Assembly: GCA_029378245.1 (NCBI GenBank)
Contig: JARKIF010000009.1
Span: 2,046,001-2,110,000, forward strand
DNA: 64,000 bases
Reading direction: 5' to 3'
Source of the DNA: Roridomyces roridus
Taxonomy: Eukaryota; Basidiomycota; Agaricomycetes; Agaricales; Mycenaceae
Each line of letters opens with the position of its first letter. Positions within the stretch are counted from its first letter, which is position 1. The notes beneath the pieces are model-generated. The model had not been told where the DNA came from and did no database searches. It saw nothing but the letters and a program-made list of their open reading frames with translations. Both the position numbers and the translations under genes were made by a program. Below are positions 53,550 to 64,000 of the stretch, one piece after another.

Positions 53550-54483
53550 ATGGACATTCCCTCTGAACCCCTCTTTTCTGTCCGTCATGTCTTTTTATTC
53601 TATAGCTTGTCCCTGACTCTCCCACCAGCTATTGACAGAAATTCGAGTGACGCCCGCCCTGCTCCCACCGTCCACCATTCCCGACTTCCCACCACTGTAT
53701 TCGGGAGACGTGCTCGAAATTCAGGGTCCCTCAGGATCCGGCAAAACCGAGCTGCTCTATTCTTTATTGGCGACGTGCATATTGCCCGTTCCGCACGGCT
53801 GGGGAAAAGCTGCTGTGCTGTTTGACACCGAGGGCATCTTCGACGTAAACTCGGCTCGACGCGTGCTTTTACGCGCCTTGTCTCGGTGCGACATCTCGAC
53901 CGATGCACAGCTAGCAGCGACAATGTGTTTGAACAATCTCCACGTTTTCTTCCCGGCCTCCTCTGCGCAGCTTGCCGCGTCTATCAAACATCTTCCCGAG
54001 TACCATAAATCGCAGATCGCAGACGCTGGCATTGGAATTGTCGCGGTGGACTCCTTGAGCGCCTGGTATTGGCAAGATCGTTTCACAGCTGAACAGCTTG
54101 CCCTCCCGAGCGCTTCTACCGCACTCCAGCACGTCTTGGCTGCACTGCAGTCCTTTCGTGTTTCCCATCATCCTGTCACGATCCTGACGAACCATGGATT
54201 GACCACCATCGAAAATTACAACAAGCCAACCCCAGTTTTCTATAAGCAGCATTTGCCTTCCCTGCCCGCTGCACCGCCTGAGGGCTCGCACATTGTACCT
54301 TCTAATATAATCCTCCCCTTGACACACCATGTCACCTTGAATCCAACACCCACTCCTTTTCCGCCGCTCTATTGCACCCCGTCTTTACCTAACCTAGGAG
54401 GAGGCGGTGGTCGTGAGGTCGTTGGCTATATTCGACGACCTGGTTGCGCTCTCGGCAGGTTCCTGGTGGATATAAGGGTGTAG
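53550..54483 (+). CDS. XRCC2-like RecA/RAD51 paralogue
   Basis: Single-RecA-fold protein of homologous recombination. The small first exon MDIPSEPLFS splices (GTCCGT...CCAG) to LLTEIRVTPALLPPSTIPDF. Walker A is EIQGPSGSGKTELLYSLLAT, and a following AVLFDTEGIFDVNSARRVLL and Walker-B-like GIGIVAVDSLSAWYWQDRF fit the XRCC2 branch. The tail has QSFRVSHHPVTILTNHG. About 290 aa, similar to XRCC2 and shorter than RAD51, with no N-terminal HhH domain. It may act with other RAD51 paralogues in repair; inferred. Confidence 0.78.
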
Positions 54484-54707
54484 ATTAATCGAATCGCTGA
54501 CAGTTGGTCTGGCAGGCGGCCTTGTTAAGCACTTGCCTCCCTCGCGGTATGCAGATTTCGTTTCATTACATTCTGAACGCGTTAAAAATACATTTTGTTA
54601 AATAAGACTATCAGTAAAATAAAGTAGAGGGTGTAAGAATTATAGAGAGATATAGGTTTTGGCGAATTAGAATAATATTATGCCGGTCCAGACTCAATGT
54701 TCACTGC
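54484..54707. other. AT-rich intergenic stretch
   Basis: The segment near 54580-54690 is visibly richer in A/T than its surroundings (poly-A runs, TAATATTATG), separating the convergent XRCC2-like and adenylation genes. No ORF. It may hold 3' ends of both transcripts. Confidence 0.4.
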
Positions 54708-56739
54708 TCAGCAGGCGTAGATCTGGTCGAGTTGGCTTTTGTACGTTTCCTCGACGGCTTTCCGTCGGATATTGCCCTTGGTCAATGTGCGGGGAAGACT
54801 TTTTGGCGGGACCACGACGATGAATTTCGTCGAGGTGATACGCTCGTGCAGGTAGCGTCGGGAATGAAATTGGCGGGTCTTCCGGAGGATTTCTTTCTTC
54901 ATCTTCTCCAGGTCCATATCCGACAACTCGCCCTTGGAATCTGGGACTTCGGCGAAGAGCACAGGAGAAGGCCTCCCGGTCCCCACCACTATGCATTCGC
55001 CAATGAGATTGCCGCACATGAGTCGTGTGTGATCTTCAATGGACCTTTGGGCATCGGTTAGATTACACTCAGAGTGCGCGGGAGAACGTACTTGGTATCG
55101 CACCGCAGACTATTCTCCGACTTGATCCAGTCGTCGTCCCGCCCGCATGAGATGTAGCACCCATCGTGTTCCATGAACAAGTCCCCCGTGTGAAAAGTGC
55201 CGTCTGCGTGGCGCAGCGATGGATCCGGGCAGTCAGGCGACTCTGGAAGGATGATGAACTCGAGCATCCGTGCGGTGGACTGGTGCGCCGCATCATCCGC
55301 CGCTCCGGAGGTGGGAACGAAAGAATAGGCGGTCCCATCCAGTGGCTTGAGCAGCGCCACATTCCCCTCCGTGCAAGCGACCGAAATGAGCGTCGCACCG
55401 GCCTCCGTAGAACCAAAGAGTCCCTTCGCGAAAATGTAAGAATCGGTCAAAGTATAACACGGCGATCTTACCCTCAACTTGATTCCATTCCGGTACGCCC
55501 ACTCTTCCTCCTCCCTGGCGAGGGGCATCCCACTGTATAGCACTTCATCGAGACTAGTGAGGAGAGAGAGAAGCTTGGGATCGTGGCGAGAGACCCGAAG
55601 GTGGTTGTTGGCCAAGAAAGCCGCAAACTGGTTCAGGCGGTTAAGTCCGCAGCGCTCAACCATTGCAAAGAGTTCAGCAGGCTGGAACGATATTTGCGTA
55701 GGCTGGATGACACATGAACCATGCTGAAGGCTAAGAGAAAGAGTGAGCAAAGCGTCCACGGCAACCAGTTGGATAATGCCTACCTGCCTATCAACACTTT
55801 GAGGAAAGAACAAAGTTAGCTTCAGAAAGCCGAAGAGTGAGTAAAACCTAGCGTACTGAACGTCTGGCCAACATGACACATGCTCCCCCTGGAAAAAGTA
55901 GGCTTAGAATCCGCTCTACAATCAAATGGACGCCACTTACATCCAGACCGTAACATCTTGTGGACGCTCCACATTCTTGGGCGCGCAAATTTGGTGTGAT
56001 TTCATTACTGCGGCGTCCAACCATCGGTAGGAGTATGGTATCAGCTGTACACGGTAAATTGTGAGTTTTTTGGCGTATGGAATGGTGCTAGTCGAGAATT
56101 GCCTACCTTCGGGCTGCCCCCACTTGATCCACTAGTGTGGAAGAAGAAGGCGATGTCGTCAGGTTGCGCGCATGGCATTTGAGGTAGGGGGAATCCAGTG
56201 GCGTCGATATCTTTGGCGTTTGCCGCTAGATACGTCGGAAAGGGGGATTCTTGCAAAACATGCGCATAACTGGATTCGTATACGAGGGCCTTGGCGCTGG
56301 CCTTGTGCAGAAGCTCGTATATCACGTCGGGATTTGGCAATCGCAGACTGAAGAGTTGGGGGACATATCCTATTTTCACCGGTTTTCAAGATGAGAAGGT
56401 AAATGGACAAATATAGCAACGGACCTGCCCGACTTGCTCCGTAGATGGTTAGAACATCATTGTACGTGTAGCCTCCAATCCTGGGGTGAAAATCAGAAAC
56501 GGGCCAGGCACGCACAATGAAAGAACGCACCAGAAGCCAACCACAGAGCCAAGAGGTATGCCGGCAAGCGTCCGGGACCAATGCCGGGCAAATGATTCGA
56601 CATCGGTGAGGAATTGTTGGTAGGTAATCGAGTACCAGTCCTGTGTGAAGCCCGAACCAGATAGAGGAAGCTTAAAAACCGGCGATTGGGGGTAAAGACT
56701 GGCACTCGTCTCGAGGACAGAGAGGTGGGTTCTAAGCAT
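54708..56739 (-). CDS. Stand-alone adenylate-forming (AMP-binding) enzyme
   Basis: ANL-superfamily adenylation domain. Motifs are the phosphate-binding loop AFFFHTSGSSGGSPK (core A3), LFGSTEAGATLISVACTEG (A5) and the A7-like TGDLFMEHDGCYISCGRDDD, with GNIRRKAVEE near the end where the catalytic Lys normally lies. The N-terminus resembles that of fungal NRPS-like adenylating enzymes (MLRTHLSVLETSASLYPQSP). No thiolation domain or reductase/thioesterase follows; the protein stops at 54708 after about 580 aa. Several short introns lie near 56400, 56090, 55880-55930, 55800, 55450 and 55085. Substrate unknown: an acyl- or aryl-acid CoA ligase or a truncated NRPS-like enzyme. Confidence 0.78.
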
Positions 56740-57843
56740 TGCCGGGGGGGATTAGATGTGTTTAGGTACCGGGAAGCAGGACCACAGCTGAACCTTTATA
56801 CGTTGTATATCTCAGCGAGTCGAGATCCTAGAAGCGGATAGATGGAAAACCGTTTCGATTCGAATAGCCTCGTATGCCAAACCCCAGATATGAAACGCCT
56901 TGCGCCAGGTACATACTTGGAGTTGAACGCGGCGCTCTGACAAATGGGATACACCGACCGGCGGCGTCGAATCTCGGCATGGCAAAAAAGACTGAAAAGA
57001 TCGTGAGTCAAGGACATCGTGGCCAGGCGAGCCAATGATGGCAGCTGTTGCGCGACCGAGTCGGAGTTTTCATAAGTTTTTTTTGGATAGAGGTCAGATG
57101 ACCGTCGTGGGCGTCTTTGAAATCCTTGCACAGCGAACGGGAAGACGGAAAGAGAGTCGGAACAACCGCAAGCGCAGCCATCTCCAATCCAACCGGCGTC
57201 TCTTCTTCCGCCATTTTCGACGGCACCAACACCACTCCGATGCCGACCGGTTTTTCGACTTTCTGTTGCCAGGCTGTGTTTTGCCGCCGTTTCTCTAGGT
57301 GATCCTCGAATCCTGGGGAAAGCAACAAGCAGTGAGGGTGCACATCGTGGTCTACCTCGGGGAATTAGTGAAACGATTCAGTGCCGTTAGAATAGAAAAA
57401 AGAAGAGGTGAGTATACGGATAACTGACGTTCATGCTCAAGAGTTGGTGGCCTCATCAGCCAACCGCTAACTTCCGAGGATCAGTCTAACCGCATGTCGG
57501 TACGGGGAGAGAGTACTGGATAGGTCGGAGAATAGCGGTCACCGCTGCCAAACGCGCGCCCATGGCAGAGAAATATCAAAATCTAGACCGGAGTAGTGTT
57601 CATTTAACTGGGTTGGGAATGGGAGGCATACTGTAATACAGTACACGTAGATCGAGAGATTTCGACGCGACTGCAGAAAGCAGGTGATCGAGCCGGTCAC
57701 ACTAGTGTCACATCGCACTCTAGATTTCCAGCGCCAGCTTGAAGAAAATTGGATGCAGTGGTGCGTGGTCCTCATTTGTCCAAATCGTCCCGATGCTCAT
57801 ACCACCCAGGCGCGGCTCTTGAGAGCTCGACGCCGACCTTTTC
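56740..57843. other. 1.1-kb region between adenylation and PPR genes, possible gene remnant
   Basis: No confident gene. On the minus strand an ATG at 57214 opens a short frame (MAEEETPVGLEMAALAVVPT...) with plausible composition, ending at 57008; another frame at 57023-56800 is also open (SLTHDLFSLFCHAEIRRRRS). They could be exons of a small unrecognised gene, but no family signature or splice chain convinced me. The rest shows nothing distinctive. Confidence 0.25.
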
Positions 57844-60285
57844 ATGCTGAGGAGGGTTGCAGTGGCTCTTGAAAACTATCTGCCCACGCGACATTTCGTA
57901 CCCTCCTTCGTCCCTCCACCATGTCCCTCCACACTTTCGCTGCACTCTTTGACGTGTATTCGTTACATCGCAGTGTTCTCAGCGTCTCACCTTGTCTCGG
58001 ACGACCCGGAGCGCGTCCAAAACCATCTCGTTGCCTCGACGAACACCGCTCCAAAACCGGTGTTGCCCCCAGCCAGGGACCGGGTCCGCGACCTCTTCCT
58101 AAACGTGCCTCATCAGGCCGTGATCGTGCAAAGGATACAGGGCAACTTGGACCTGAAAAACTATATGACCGACCCTCAGAGGTTACACCCTCTCGTACAC
58201 GATCTTGCCTCATCCAGGAACCCAGAATCTGCCCTCGCAGCCATCAATGTCTCGCGTCGCCTCGGATGTCCCGTGGATATGGACGTTTACGAGACGCTTG
58301 CGTACCGCCTAGGTGCCCTAAAGGAATGGCGCCTTCTCCTCCATGTCCTGAGGTCCGCGTGGCGCAACACCCACCAGGCCACACCTACGTTGTTGAATTG
58401 GCGTGCTCGGGCTCTTCTGGAAGTCAGACACTTTACGGACCTTTCCCGCATCTTCGACCTATTTTACGCCAACAATCTAACCCCAAACCGGCGCACTTGG
58501 CATCTTGTCCTTTCGGGTCACATACGCAACAACGATCTGGCGGGAGCAAGAGACTGTATGTCTCGCATGGAGGCTGCAGGCTTTCCCGCCGACCATGCGA
58601 CCGACGCTCTCGTTGGGACATTGTACCGCAACATTGGCCCAGACGAGCAAGTAAAAGAACGCGCGCTGGCGTCCCTTCCTCACATCCCCCCTCATCTCGC
58701 GACCGCCACGATGAACAGCCTGATGCAGCTTCGTCTCCGTATCCATGACTTGGACGAGGTATTCCGCCTTCTCCTCGCCCTTGATCAGAACAAAGCTGGA
58801 CCGCTTGCAATGATGCTAGCTGCATCTCGAGCACAACGGGAGGGCTCGCAATCTTTGCATATGCCTTACTCTCTCCCTCTCATCATCGCACCCGATGCTA
58901 CCACCTATGCACTGTTCATCGACTACTTTGCGGAACTCCAAGAACTGCCGACATGTCTCGCCATATTGGACCACATGTTTGCCGCTGGAATAGCGGCCAC
59001 TCAACGGGTTCTGATGTCTTTGATAGACGCATACTTTGCCTGTGGTCATGGTGGTGCGGCAGTCCGTCTGGTAGCATGTATGTGCAATCCCAAAACTACA
59101 CCTCCGAGACTATTCGAGAAGAACCTGCCATCGTCAGAGGGGTACACACTCGCTTTCGACCCGACGGGCTTGGGACGGCCGACTCGCGGAGTGTTCTATC
59201 ATCTTTTACGAGGAGTCCTCGGAACAAACGGCCTCGCTGGTGGTCGGGTCGTTCTCCAGGTGATGCGTGCCAATGGCATCAAACCCGACGCCAAGACGAC
59301 GCAGCTCGTCGCTTCGCATTCAAACCGGATTGGGCGCGTGGACCCTCAAGTGCTTTTGCGTATGATGCGACGTTTTTCTCCCCACGTCACGTTGGAGCAT
59401 GCGCAGGTTGTGATCAGTTCGACTATGCGGTATCAAAAATTCCTGGTCAACGGCGTAGGATGGAATGTTGTAGCCTCGAAATTCTCTCCCACCCGTGCAC
59501 CTCGATTCAAGCAATTTCCCGCGGCCGCGCTTTCTGATGCGTCCACCCGAGTGGATCCTCTGGTCGGTTTAGAGGTCCCCCGACGTCATCGCGCTACGTT
59601 CCGTCCCTTACGCTCGGCGCTCAGATCCAAGGGCATCAAGAGCGACAAGGCGAGCTTCGCTCTGCGGATCAGGCACGACGCGGTCATCAGAAAGGACATG
59701 GAATCTGCGACACAAGTCTTTCAGACCATGTTGGGGCGTGGCTTGCATCCGGACAAGTACCATTACAGTGCTTTGATGGAAGGATACGCCAACACGGGGG
59801 ATCTCGAGTCTGCCATCGAGGTGATGAATTCCGCAGCGCGAAACTCTTCCCAACCGAGCGTGGTGATGTTCACCATCCTCATCGTTGGTTATGCGCGGCG
59901 CAATGAGCCCGACATGGCTCTCCAAGTCTTTCGGCAGATGGTAGCCGCTGGGATTAAGCCTGACGTGCCTGCCATTGACGCCGTGACCAGTGCGTTCTTT
60001 GCACGCGGGGCGTATACGATGTGTTGGCGCGTGCTCACTTCGCTGTGGCAGCACATCAGTCCCCTCCCTGACGATATTGACAAGGCATCGCTGCACTCCG
60101 CTGCCGTCTACTTTCGGTCACTGCATGTGGGGAAGCAAGGGGCCGGGAAGACGTCCAAAGAGTTTCAGACAGCAATGTTCAAGGAACTTGATCAGCTGTC
60201 GGACGAATTGAGGCATTGGAAACGACAGCATCCCGCGTGGTACAAAAAAGTCTTGGTGCGGAGGAAGGCTTTCGACAAATTATAA
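57844..60285 (+). CDS. Pentatricopeptide-repeat protein, likely mitochondrial
   Basis: Single-exon 813-aa protein. The N-terminus is Arg-rich and hydrophobic (MLRRVAVALENYLPTRHFVP), as in mitochondrial presequences. Helical 35-residue-type PPR units occur throughout: TYALFIDYFAELQELPTCLA, NRRTWHLVLSGHIRNNDLAG, ARDCMSRMEAAGFPADHATD, ATQVFQTMLGRGLHPDKYHY, SALMEGYANTGDLESAIEVM and QVFRQMVAAGIKPDVPAIDA. PPR proteins bind organellar RNAs; the target here cannot be predicted. The lack of introns is unusual for this window. Divergent from the adenylation gene with a long gap, convergent with HapX by about 38 bp. Confidence 0.85.
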   Translation: MLRRVAVALENYLPTRHFVPSFVPPPCPSTLSLHSLTCIRYIAVFSASHLVSDDPERVQNHLVASTNTAPKPVLPPARDRVRDLFLNVPHQAVIVQRIQGNLDLKNYMTDPQRLHPLVHDLASSRNPESALAAINVSRRLGCPVDMDVYETLAYRLGALKEWRLLLHVLRSAWRNTHQATPTLLNWRARALLEVRHFTDLSRIFDLFYANNLTPNRRTWHLVLSGHIRNNDLAGARDCMSRMEAAGFPADHATDALVGTLYRNIGPDEQVKERALASLPHIPPHLATATMNSLMQLRLRIHDLDEVFRLLLALDQNKAGPLAMMLAASRAQREGSQSLHMPYSLPLIIAPDATTYALFIDYFAELQELPTCLAILDHMFAAGIAATQRVLMSLIDAYFACGHGGAAVRLVACMCNPKTTPPRLFEKNLPSSEGYTLAFDPTGLGRPTRGVFYHLLRGVLGTNGLAGGRVVLQVMRANGIKPDAKTTQLVASHSNRIGRVDPQVLLRMMRRFSPHVTLEHAQVVISSTMRYQKFLVNGVGWNVVASKFSPTRAPRFKQFPAAALSDASTRVDPLVGLEVPRRHRATFRPLRSALRSKGIKSDKASFALRIRHDAVIRKDMESATQVFQTMLGRGLHPDKYHYSALMEGYANTGDLESAIEVMNSAARNSSQPSVVMFTILIVGYARRNEPDMALQVFRQMVAAGIKPDVPAIDAVTSAFFARGAYTMCWRVLTSLWQHISPLPDDIDKASLHSAAVYFRSLHVGKQGAGKTSKEFQTAMFKELDQLSDELRHWKRQHPAWYKKVLVRRKAFDKL

Positions 60286-60323
60286 CAAAAATCGTGTAAT
60301 TGCGCATACATAATACAAATAAG

Positions 60324-61812
60324 TCACTGGAATTTAGCGTCCAAAAGCCGTAAAGCGTCGCGAACCCCCTCGGCAGGCACCTCGCGTATTCGTCTCTGCT
60401 CTTGTCGCGGCGGAGAACGGCTTGCCCTGGCGCGTTCCTTCTCGTGAAAGTGCGCGTGTGGATCTGTGAGCAGGACAGGCTGCTCCGACTCTGACACGGT
60501 CGTAACCACGGGCGGGGTCTGGATGCACTCTGGCTGAGGCGACGGCGAAGCAGTATGGGAGCCCGTGCATCTGGCTCGCCGTACAACAACGTCAGCAAGC
60601 ATAGTAAGATCGGCAAACGCGACATTGGGATGTGATTTTAGACGCTGCCAAGCATCGTTCGTGGGGATAGTTTCGGTGAAGGATGCGGGCTGAGAAGGAA
60701 GCTGTATTGCGACGGGATGTTGCAACGACAGCCCCACCTCGGGCATAACCTCCGACGGACAAGGGCAGTCATCACATTGGGCGGTCGATATCTCCGATAT
60801 CTTTTCGCAGAATGCTTTACCGAAAGAATCATCCGCGCAAGCTGGGCAGTTGGAGGGATCGCCGGAACAATTGGCCGGCGTGGACTGCGAGGGGGGCGAG
60901 ACTTGGAATATGGTATTGATCTGGGTCCCATTCCGCGGTCGGAGACGCAGCGGCACGGGCGGTTGGTACGGAGGAAGATTGTCGAGAATGGAAGTCTCCT
61001 CTGGGGGCGGCGACCCTAGAACGATGGAGCGAACGGGGGTGACGTTGATCTTGTGTTCTGCGACGGCCGAGGCCTGCTGGAAGACATCACGGCAAACGCA
61101 GGGCGCACCATCGCTGCAAAAGCCGCAGTCAAAGGTGGTGAAGGAGCTGGATTCGGATTTGAAGGTGGAAAACGCGGTAAAAACGTCCACTTGGGCGTCA
61201 AAAGGCACGGACGAGAAGCGACTGTCCGAGGAGGATTCTGGCGACGAAACCATGGACTGCGGCGAGGAAATATAGGACGCCGCGAAACGGGAAACCTGTT
61301 CGTGGTCCACCTTGTATTTTTTGCGCTGAGTCGAGGCGATGCTAGACGCTGGAGAATCGTCCCTCCAGCGTTTGCGGTCGTTGTCACGGGGTATGTCGCG
61401 GTCCTCTGCTTTGGCAAGCTTGTCTTTGAGCAGAGCATTCTCGCGACGCAGCATCTCATTTTCCTCCTTGAGACGCTTGGCGATATTCTGAAGCGCGACG
61501 TTGCGCTCCATCTCGCCCTGCTCGTAAGATTGGACACGGGCCTGCAGATCAGCCAGCTGCGACTGCTTGCGTTCACGGAATGCCCGCTGGGCGGCGCGGT
61601 TCTGCACGCGTCGGCCCTTGCTATCGAGCTGCCAGACGACTTTAGATTGAATTTTGTGAGCTAATCTGGGAACTGACCTCGTCTGTCTGAACGGGTGCAA
61701 CATCCTTCTTGGGTTTTCTTCCCGGCTTGGACTTGGGGAGGATGACCCACTCTTTGGAGGCTGTGGCCCATAGCTGAGGAGTGGAGGAGGAGGAAGAGGA
61801 AGAGGAGGACAT
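60324..61812 (-). CDS. HapX-like bZIP iron-response regulator
   Basis: Iron-responsive transcription factor that works with the CCAAT-binding complex. The N-terminus is a poly-Ser run then WATASKEWVILPKSKPGRKP, the Hap4-like CBC-binding motif. After a 52-nt intron comes the bZIP basic region (RRVQNRAAQRAFRERKQSQL) and a leucine zipper (NIAKRLKEENEMLRRENALL). Two or three cysteine-rich regions follow: CGFCSDGAPCVCRDVF, CPACADDSFGKAFCEKI and CDDCPCPSE, the iron-sulfur-sensing type. The C-terminus is near 60324. Start at ATG 61812. The order and motifs are specific for HapX. It lies upstream of eIF3b on the same strand. Confidence 0.87.
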
Positions 61813-62068
61813 GGGGACGCGGTGACGAAGTGGGAGGCAATAGATGCCGATTAAATACTTGTAGATGGTGAGAGAGATAATGAGTCGGATTAGATGGAAA
61901 ACAAACAAATAGACCCGGCGAGGTCCTTTAGGTCCCGCCGGGCGGTTCTCACAGTGTTCTTGGCTTTTCTCAGTCAACTTTTTAACCGCTGTTACACCCT
62001 TTTCGAGGTCCGTTCTTCGCACATCCGTGAGCACATACCACGAGGGCTATTGCCTAAAACGATACAAG

Positions 62069-64000
62069 CTACTCAAGAACCTCTTCCTCAACCTGGTCAA
62101 TCACCTCGTCAATCCATACTTCGATCTCCTCCTTCTCCGAAGAACGACTGTCCGTTCCCTTTCCAGTCTTGTGCCCTTCTCCCAGGAATTCCGCCTTGCT
62201 CCGCGCACGCCACGCGTTCCATTCGTCGACCAGTCGTTTCCTGAGTGCAATCAACTCCGCACTGACGTTGCTCTCCTCCGCCGCGTCGTCCTCGTCAAAG
62301 GCACGGCTGTACTCGCGCAGGTTTTTCCGTACCTGGCGCTGCTGTTCTTTGGTCAGCAACGTCCTGGGGCGAGGGCGCCAAATGAATTGTTTGAAACGGT
62401 CTTGAATTTGTTTCGTTATTTCCTGGCCCCGGAAATCCCAAATGGCATAGCCGTTCTCGAGCTGTCGTCGACAAAGAGCAAAGTGAGCAATTAAAACGTC
62501 AAGCGTAACCGAGCGTACCGTGTGCGTCCAGGAACTGGCACTCGTGGCCAAGTAGCGCCCACTCGGGTCCCACTCCACATCTGTTAACGCGTAGTGATCG
62601 GCGGTGCCCAGCAGTTGAATGCCGCTGCCCCATTCATCCTTTGAGACTTGACCCTCTCGCCGACCGGCATCGTCCATGTTAAAGTCCAGGTCCCAGAACT
62701 CGAGCTCGGATTTGCTCGAGGAACCAACAGTGGCGAGGACCACGTGTCTGCCCCGCGGAGACCAGCGAATCGCATTGCTTGTGCGAGATGAGAGGGTGCC
62801 TAGCGACGGAGGTCACGGAACCGAAAACAAACATCTGCCGCACTTACGCAGTAGCTTAAAATCGTTTTTCCCATTCCCATGTTCCAGCTGATAGAAGCTC
62901 ACGTCTGTCTTGATAGTTATCCCTGGTCCGGGGTTTCCGAGATTGGGATCACTGCTGGAAACAATCGCAAATCGTTCTCCCTTTGGCTCCCAAGAGAAAT
63001 CCGTGACGGTATCTGGGCAAGATGAGGTCAGCTAAAAGGTGCATGGGAATGCAAGGGAAAACCCACCTTTGAGCTCAAGGACTTCGACCGGATAATCCTT
63101 TTCCCGCACACGGAAAATCTCCAAGTTGCAGAAGATGGACTTTTTGGTCTTGGTGTGCCGGTCAACCTTGACGCACAGGAAGTCCCCTTGATTCTGCCAA
63201 TACAGTTTGCACTGTCATGGGCAATTAGACGAGAGCGTGAGAAGACCGTCGGCATACGGACCTCGGTCACATTGAACAAGTTCTTCTGGCGGAGTATCGC
63301 GCGACTGGGGAAACCAAGTAGGGTGACACGGGCCGGCTGATTCGCAACCTCGGGCGTCCAGTACACGAGCATGTTCTCCCTCGCTTTCTTGACAGCCTTG
63401 GCCGACGCACCGGAGCCGCTCGACGCCGCTTGGGCATCTTTCTCCGCATCTTCCCTATCCTTGTCCCCTTGCGGGCACCATTCAAAGTCGACGACCCCCT
63501 CGATTTTCAGGCTCTTCTTCCCATGGAGGTACATGCTGGGAAGTTCATGGACACTGATCATCTGTCCTGGCGTAACGCGTGCGACAAATTTATCGTCTGG
63601 GCTCCATTTCAGGGCGGGCCACTGCATCTGCTTTTTGGCCGCCGTGTCGTCAGCGTGAGAGGGAAAAGTCCGGAGGAGGTCGCCGGATTTGATGTCCCAG
63701 ACTGCAATGTTGTTGCCTTCATCATCCGGTGAGAGATACTGCGGGCCCTGAGGTGCGCCCTCCGGTACGACGATCGGCTCGTTCGACCAAGTGACCAGAT
63801 ATTGTTCGCATGGCGAAAAATCAATAAGTTTAACCAGGGGATGAGCAAACCGCTGCTGAGGCTTCCAGGAAGAACCTCCCCACAGGCGGACACCCTGGCG
63901 ATGGAGTGTCGCGATGCAAGTCCCAAGCGGTGACCACGCGACATACAAAAAGTCTTTCCAGTCCTACGGCCAAAGTCAAAACGGCAAACGGGTGCGCACG
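62069..64000 (-). CDS. PRT1: Translation initiation factor eIF3 subunit b (partial, 5' end outside)
   Basis: Scaffold of eIF3. Within the window: WD-repeat beta-propeller ([119 protein letters not shown] and [20 protein letters not shown]) and the C-terminal helical region ([40 protein letters not shown]) ending EEEVLE. The N-terminal RRM lies beyond the right edge; an acceptor-like CCGTAG near 63964 suggests the next exon boundary. Short introns interrupt it at about 63970, 63200, 63010-63070, 62800-62850 and 62465-62520. Confidence 0.93.

Overview
This window looks like nuclear DNA from a basidiomycete fungus, most likely a mushroom-forming agaricomycete. It has about 33 densely packed genes on both strands, nearly all split by short introns (about 35-60 nt, GT...AG). 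It shows mid-level GC, many convergent pairs only 13-100 bp apart, and families typical of that group: an F-box/leucine-rich protein, a DUF6697-like protein, a HapX-type iron regulator and GPI-anchored cupredoxins. I saw no tRNA, rRNA, intact transposon or CRISPR array. All exon joins were made by eye from reading frame, splice signals and family motifs.

Left part (1-18.4 kb): inorganic pyrophosphatase IPP1 (+), nucleoporin POM152 (-), an MBD4-like DNA glycosylase (+), a cytochrome b5-FMN 2-hydroxyacid dehydrogenase with a C-terminal AKL (-), an orphan zinc-ribbon/FAR1-like protein (-), a SAP-like acidic protein (+), an F-box protein (-), a secreted double-cupredoxin GPI protein (+) and the pseudouridine synthase CBF5 (-).

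Middle (18.4-46 kb): a DHX29-like helicase and the INO80 chromatin remodeller (both -). A run of organelle genes follows: fumarase (-), PEX11 (+), CMC1 (-, a small three-exon gene), lipoyl synthase (+) and pyruvate dehydrogenase E2 LAT1 (-). Interspersed are ribosomal protein S28, a GT8 glycosyltransferase, KAE1 and a coiled-coil DUF6697-like protein. Next come exosome CSL4, dynein regulator NDE1 and spliceosome-associated ESS2. Lipoyl synthase makes the cofactor that LAT1 carries, CMC1 serves cytochrome oxidase assembly and fumarase is in the TCA cycle, so this stretch is rich in mitochondrial respiration genes.

Right part (46-64 kb): a NIP30/PIP30-like nuclear protein (-), an SRF1-like membrane protein (+), an SLC35F-type transporter (+), SLX9 (+), a large coiled-coil protein (-), an XRCC2-like recombinase (+), a stand-alone adenylate-forming enzyme (-), a PPR protein (+), a HapX-like bZIP (-) and eIF3b (-), which runs off the right edge.

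Most striking points: (1) six places between 33 and 44.6 kb where a conserved housekeeping protein changes frame by one base, each at a short homopolymer; (2) a peroxisomal-type C-terminus on a b5-FMN dehydrogenase without a mitochondrial presequence; (3) GATCACGTGT shared by three upstream regions; (4) start codons that stand alone as the whole coding part of exon 1.
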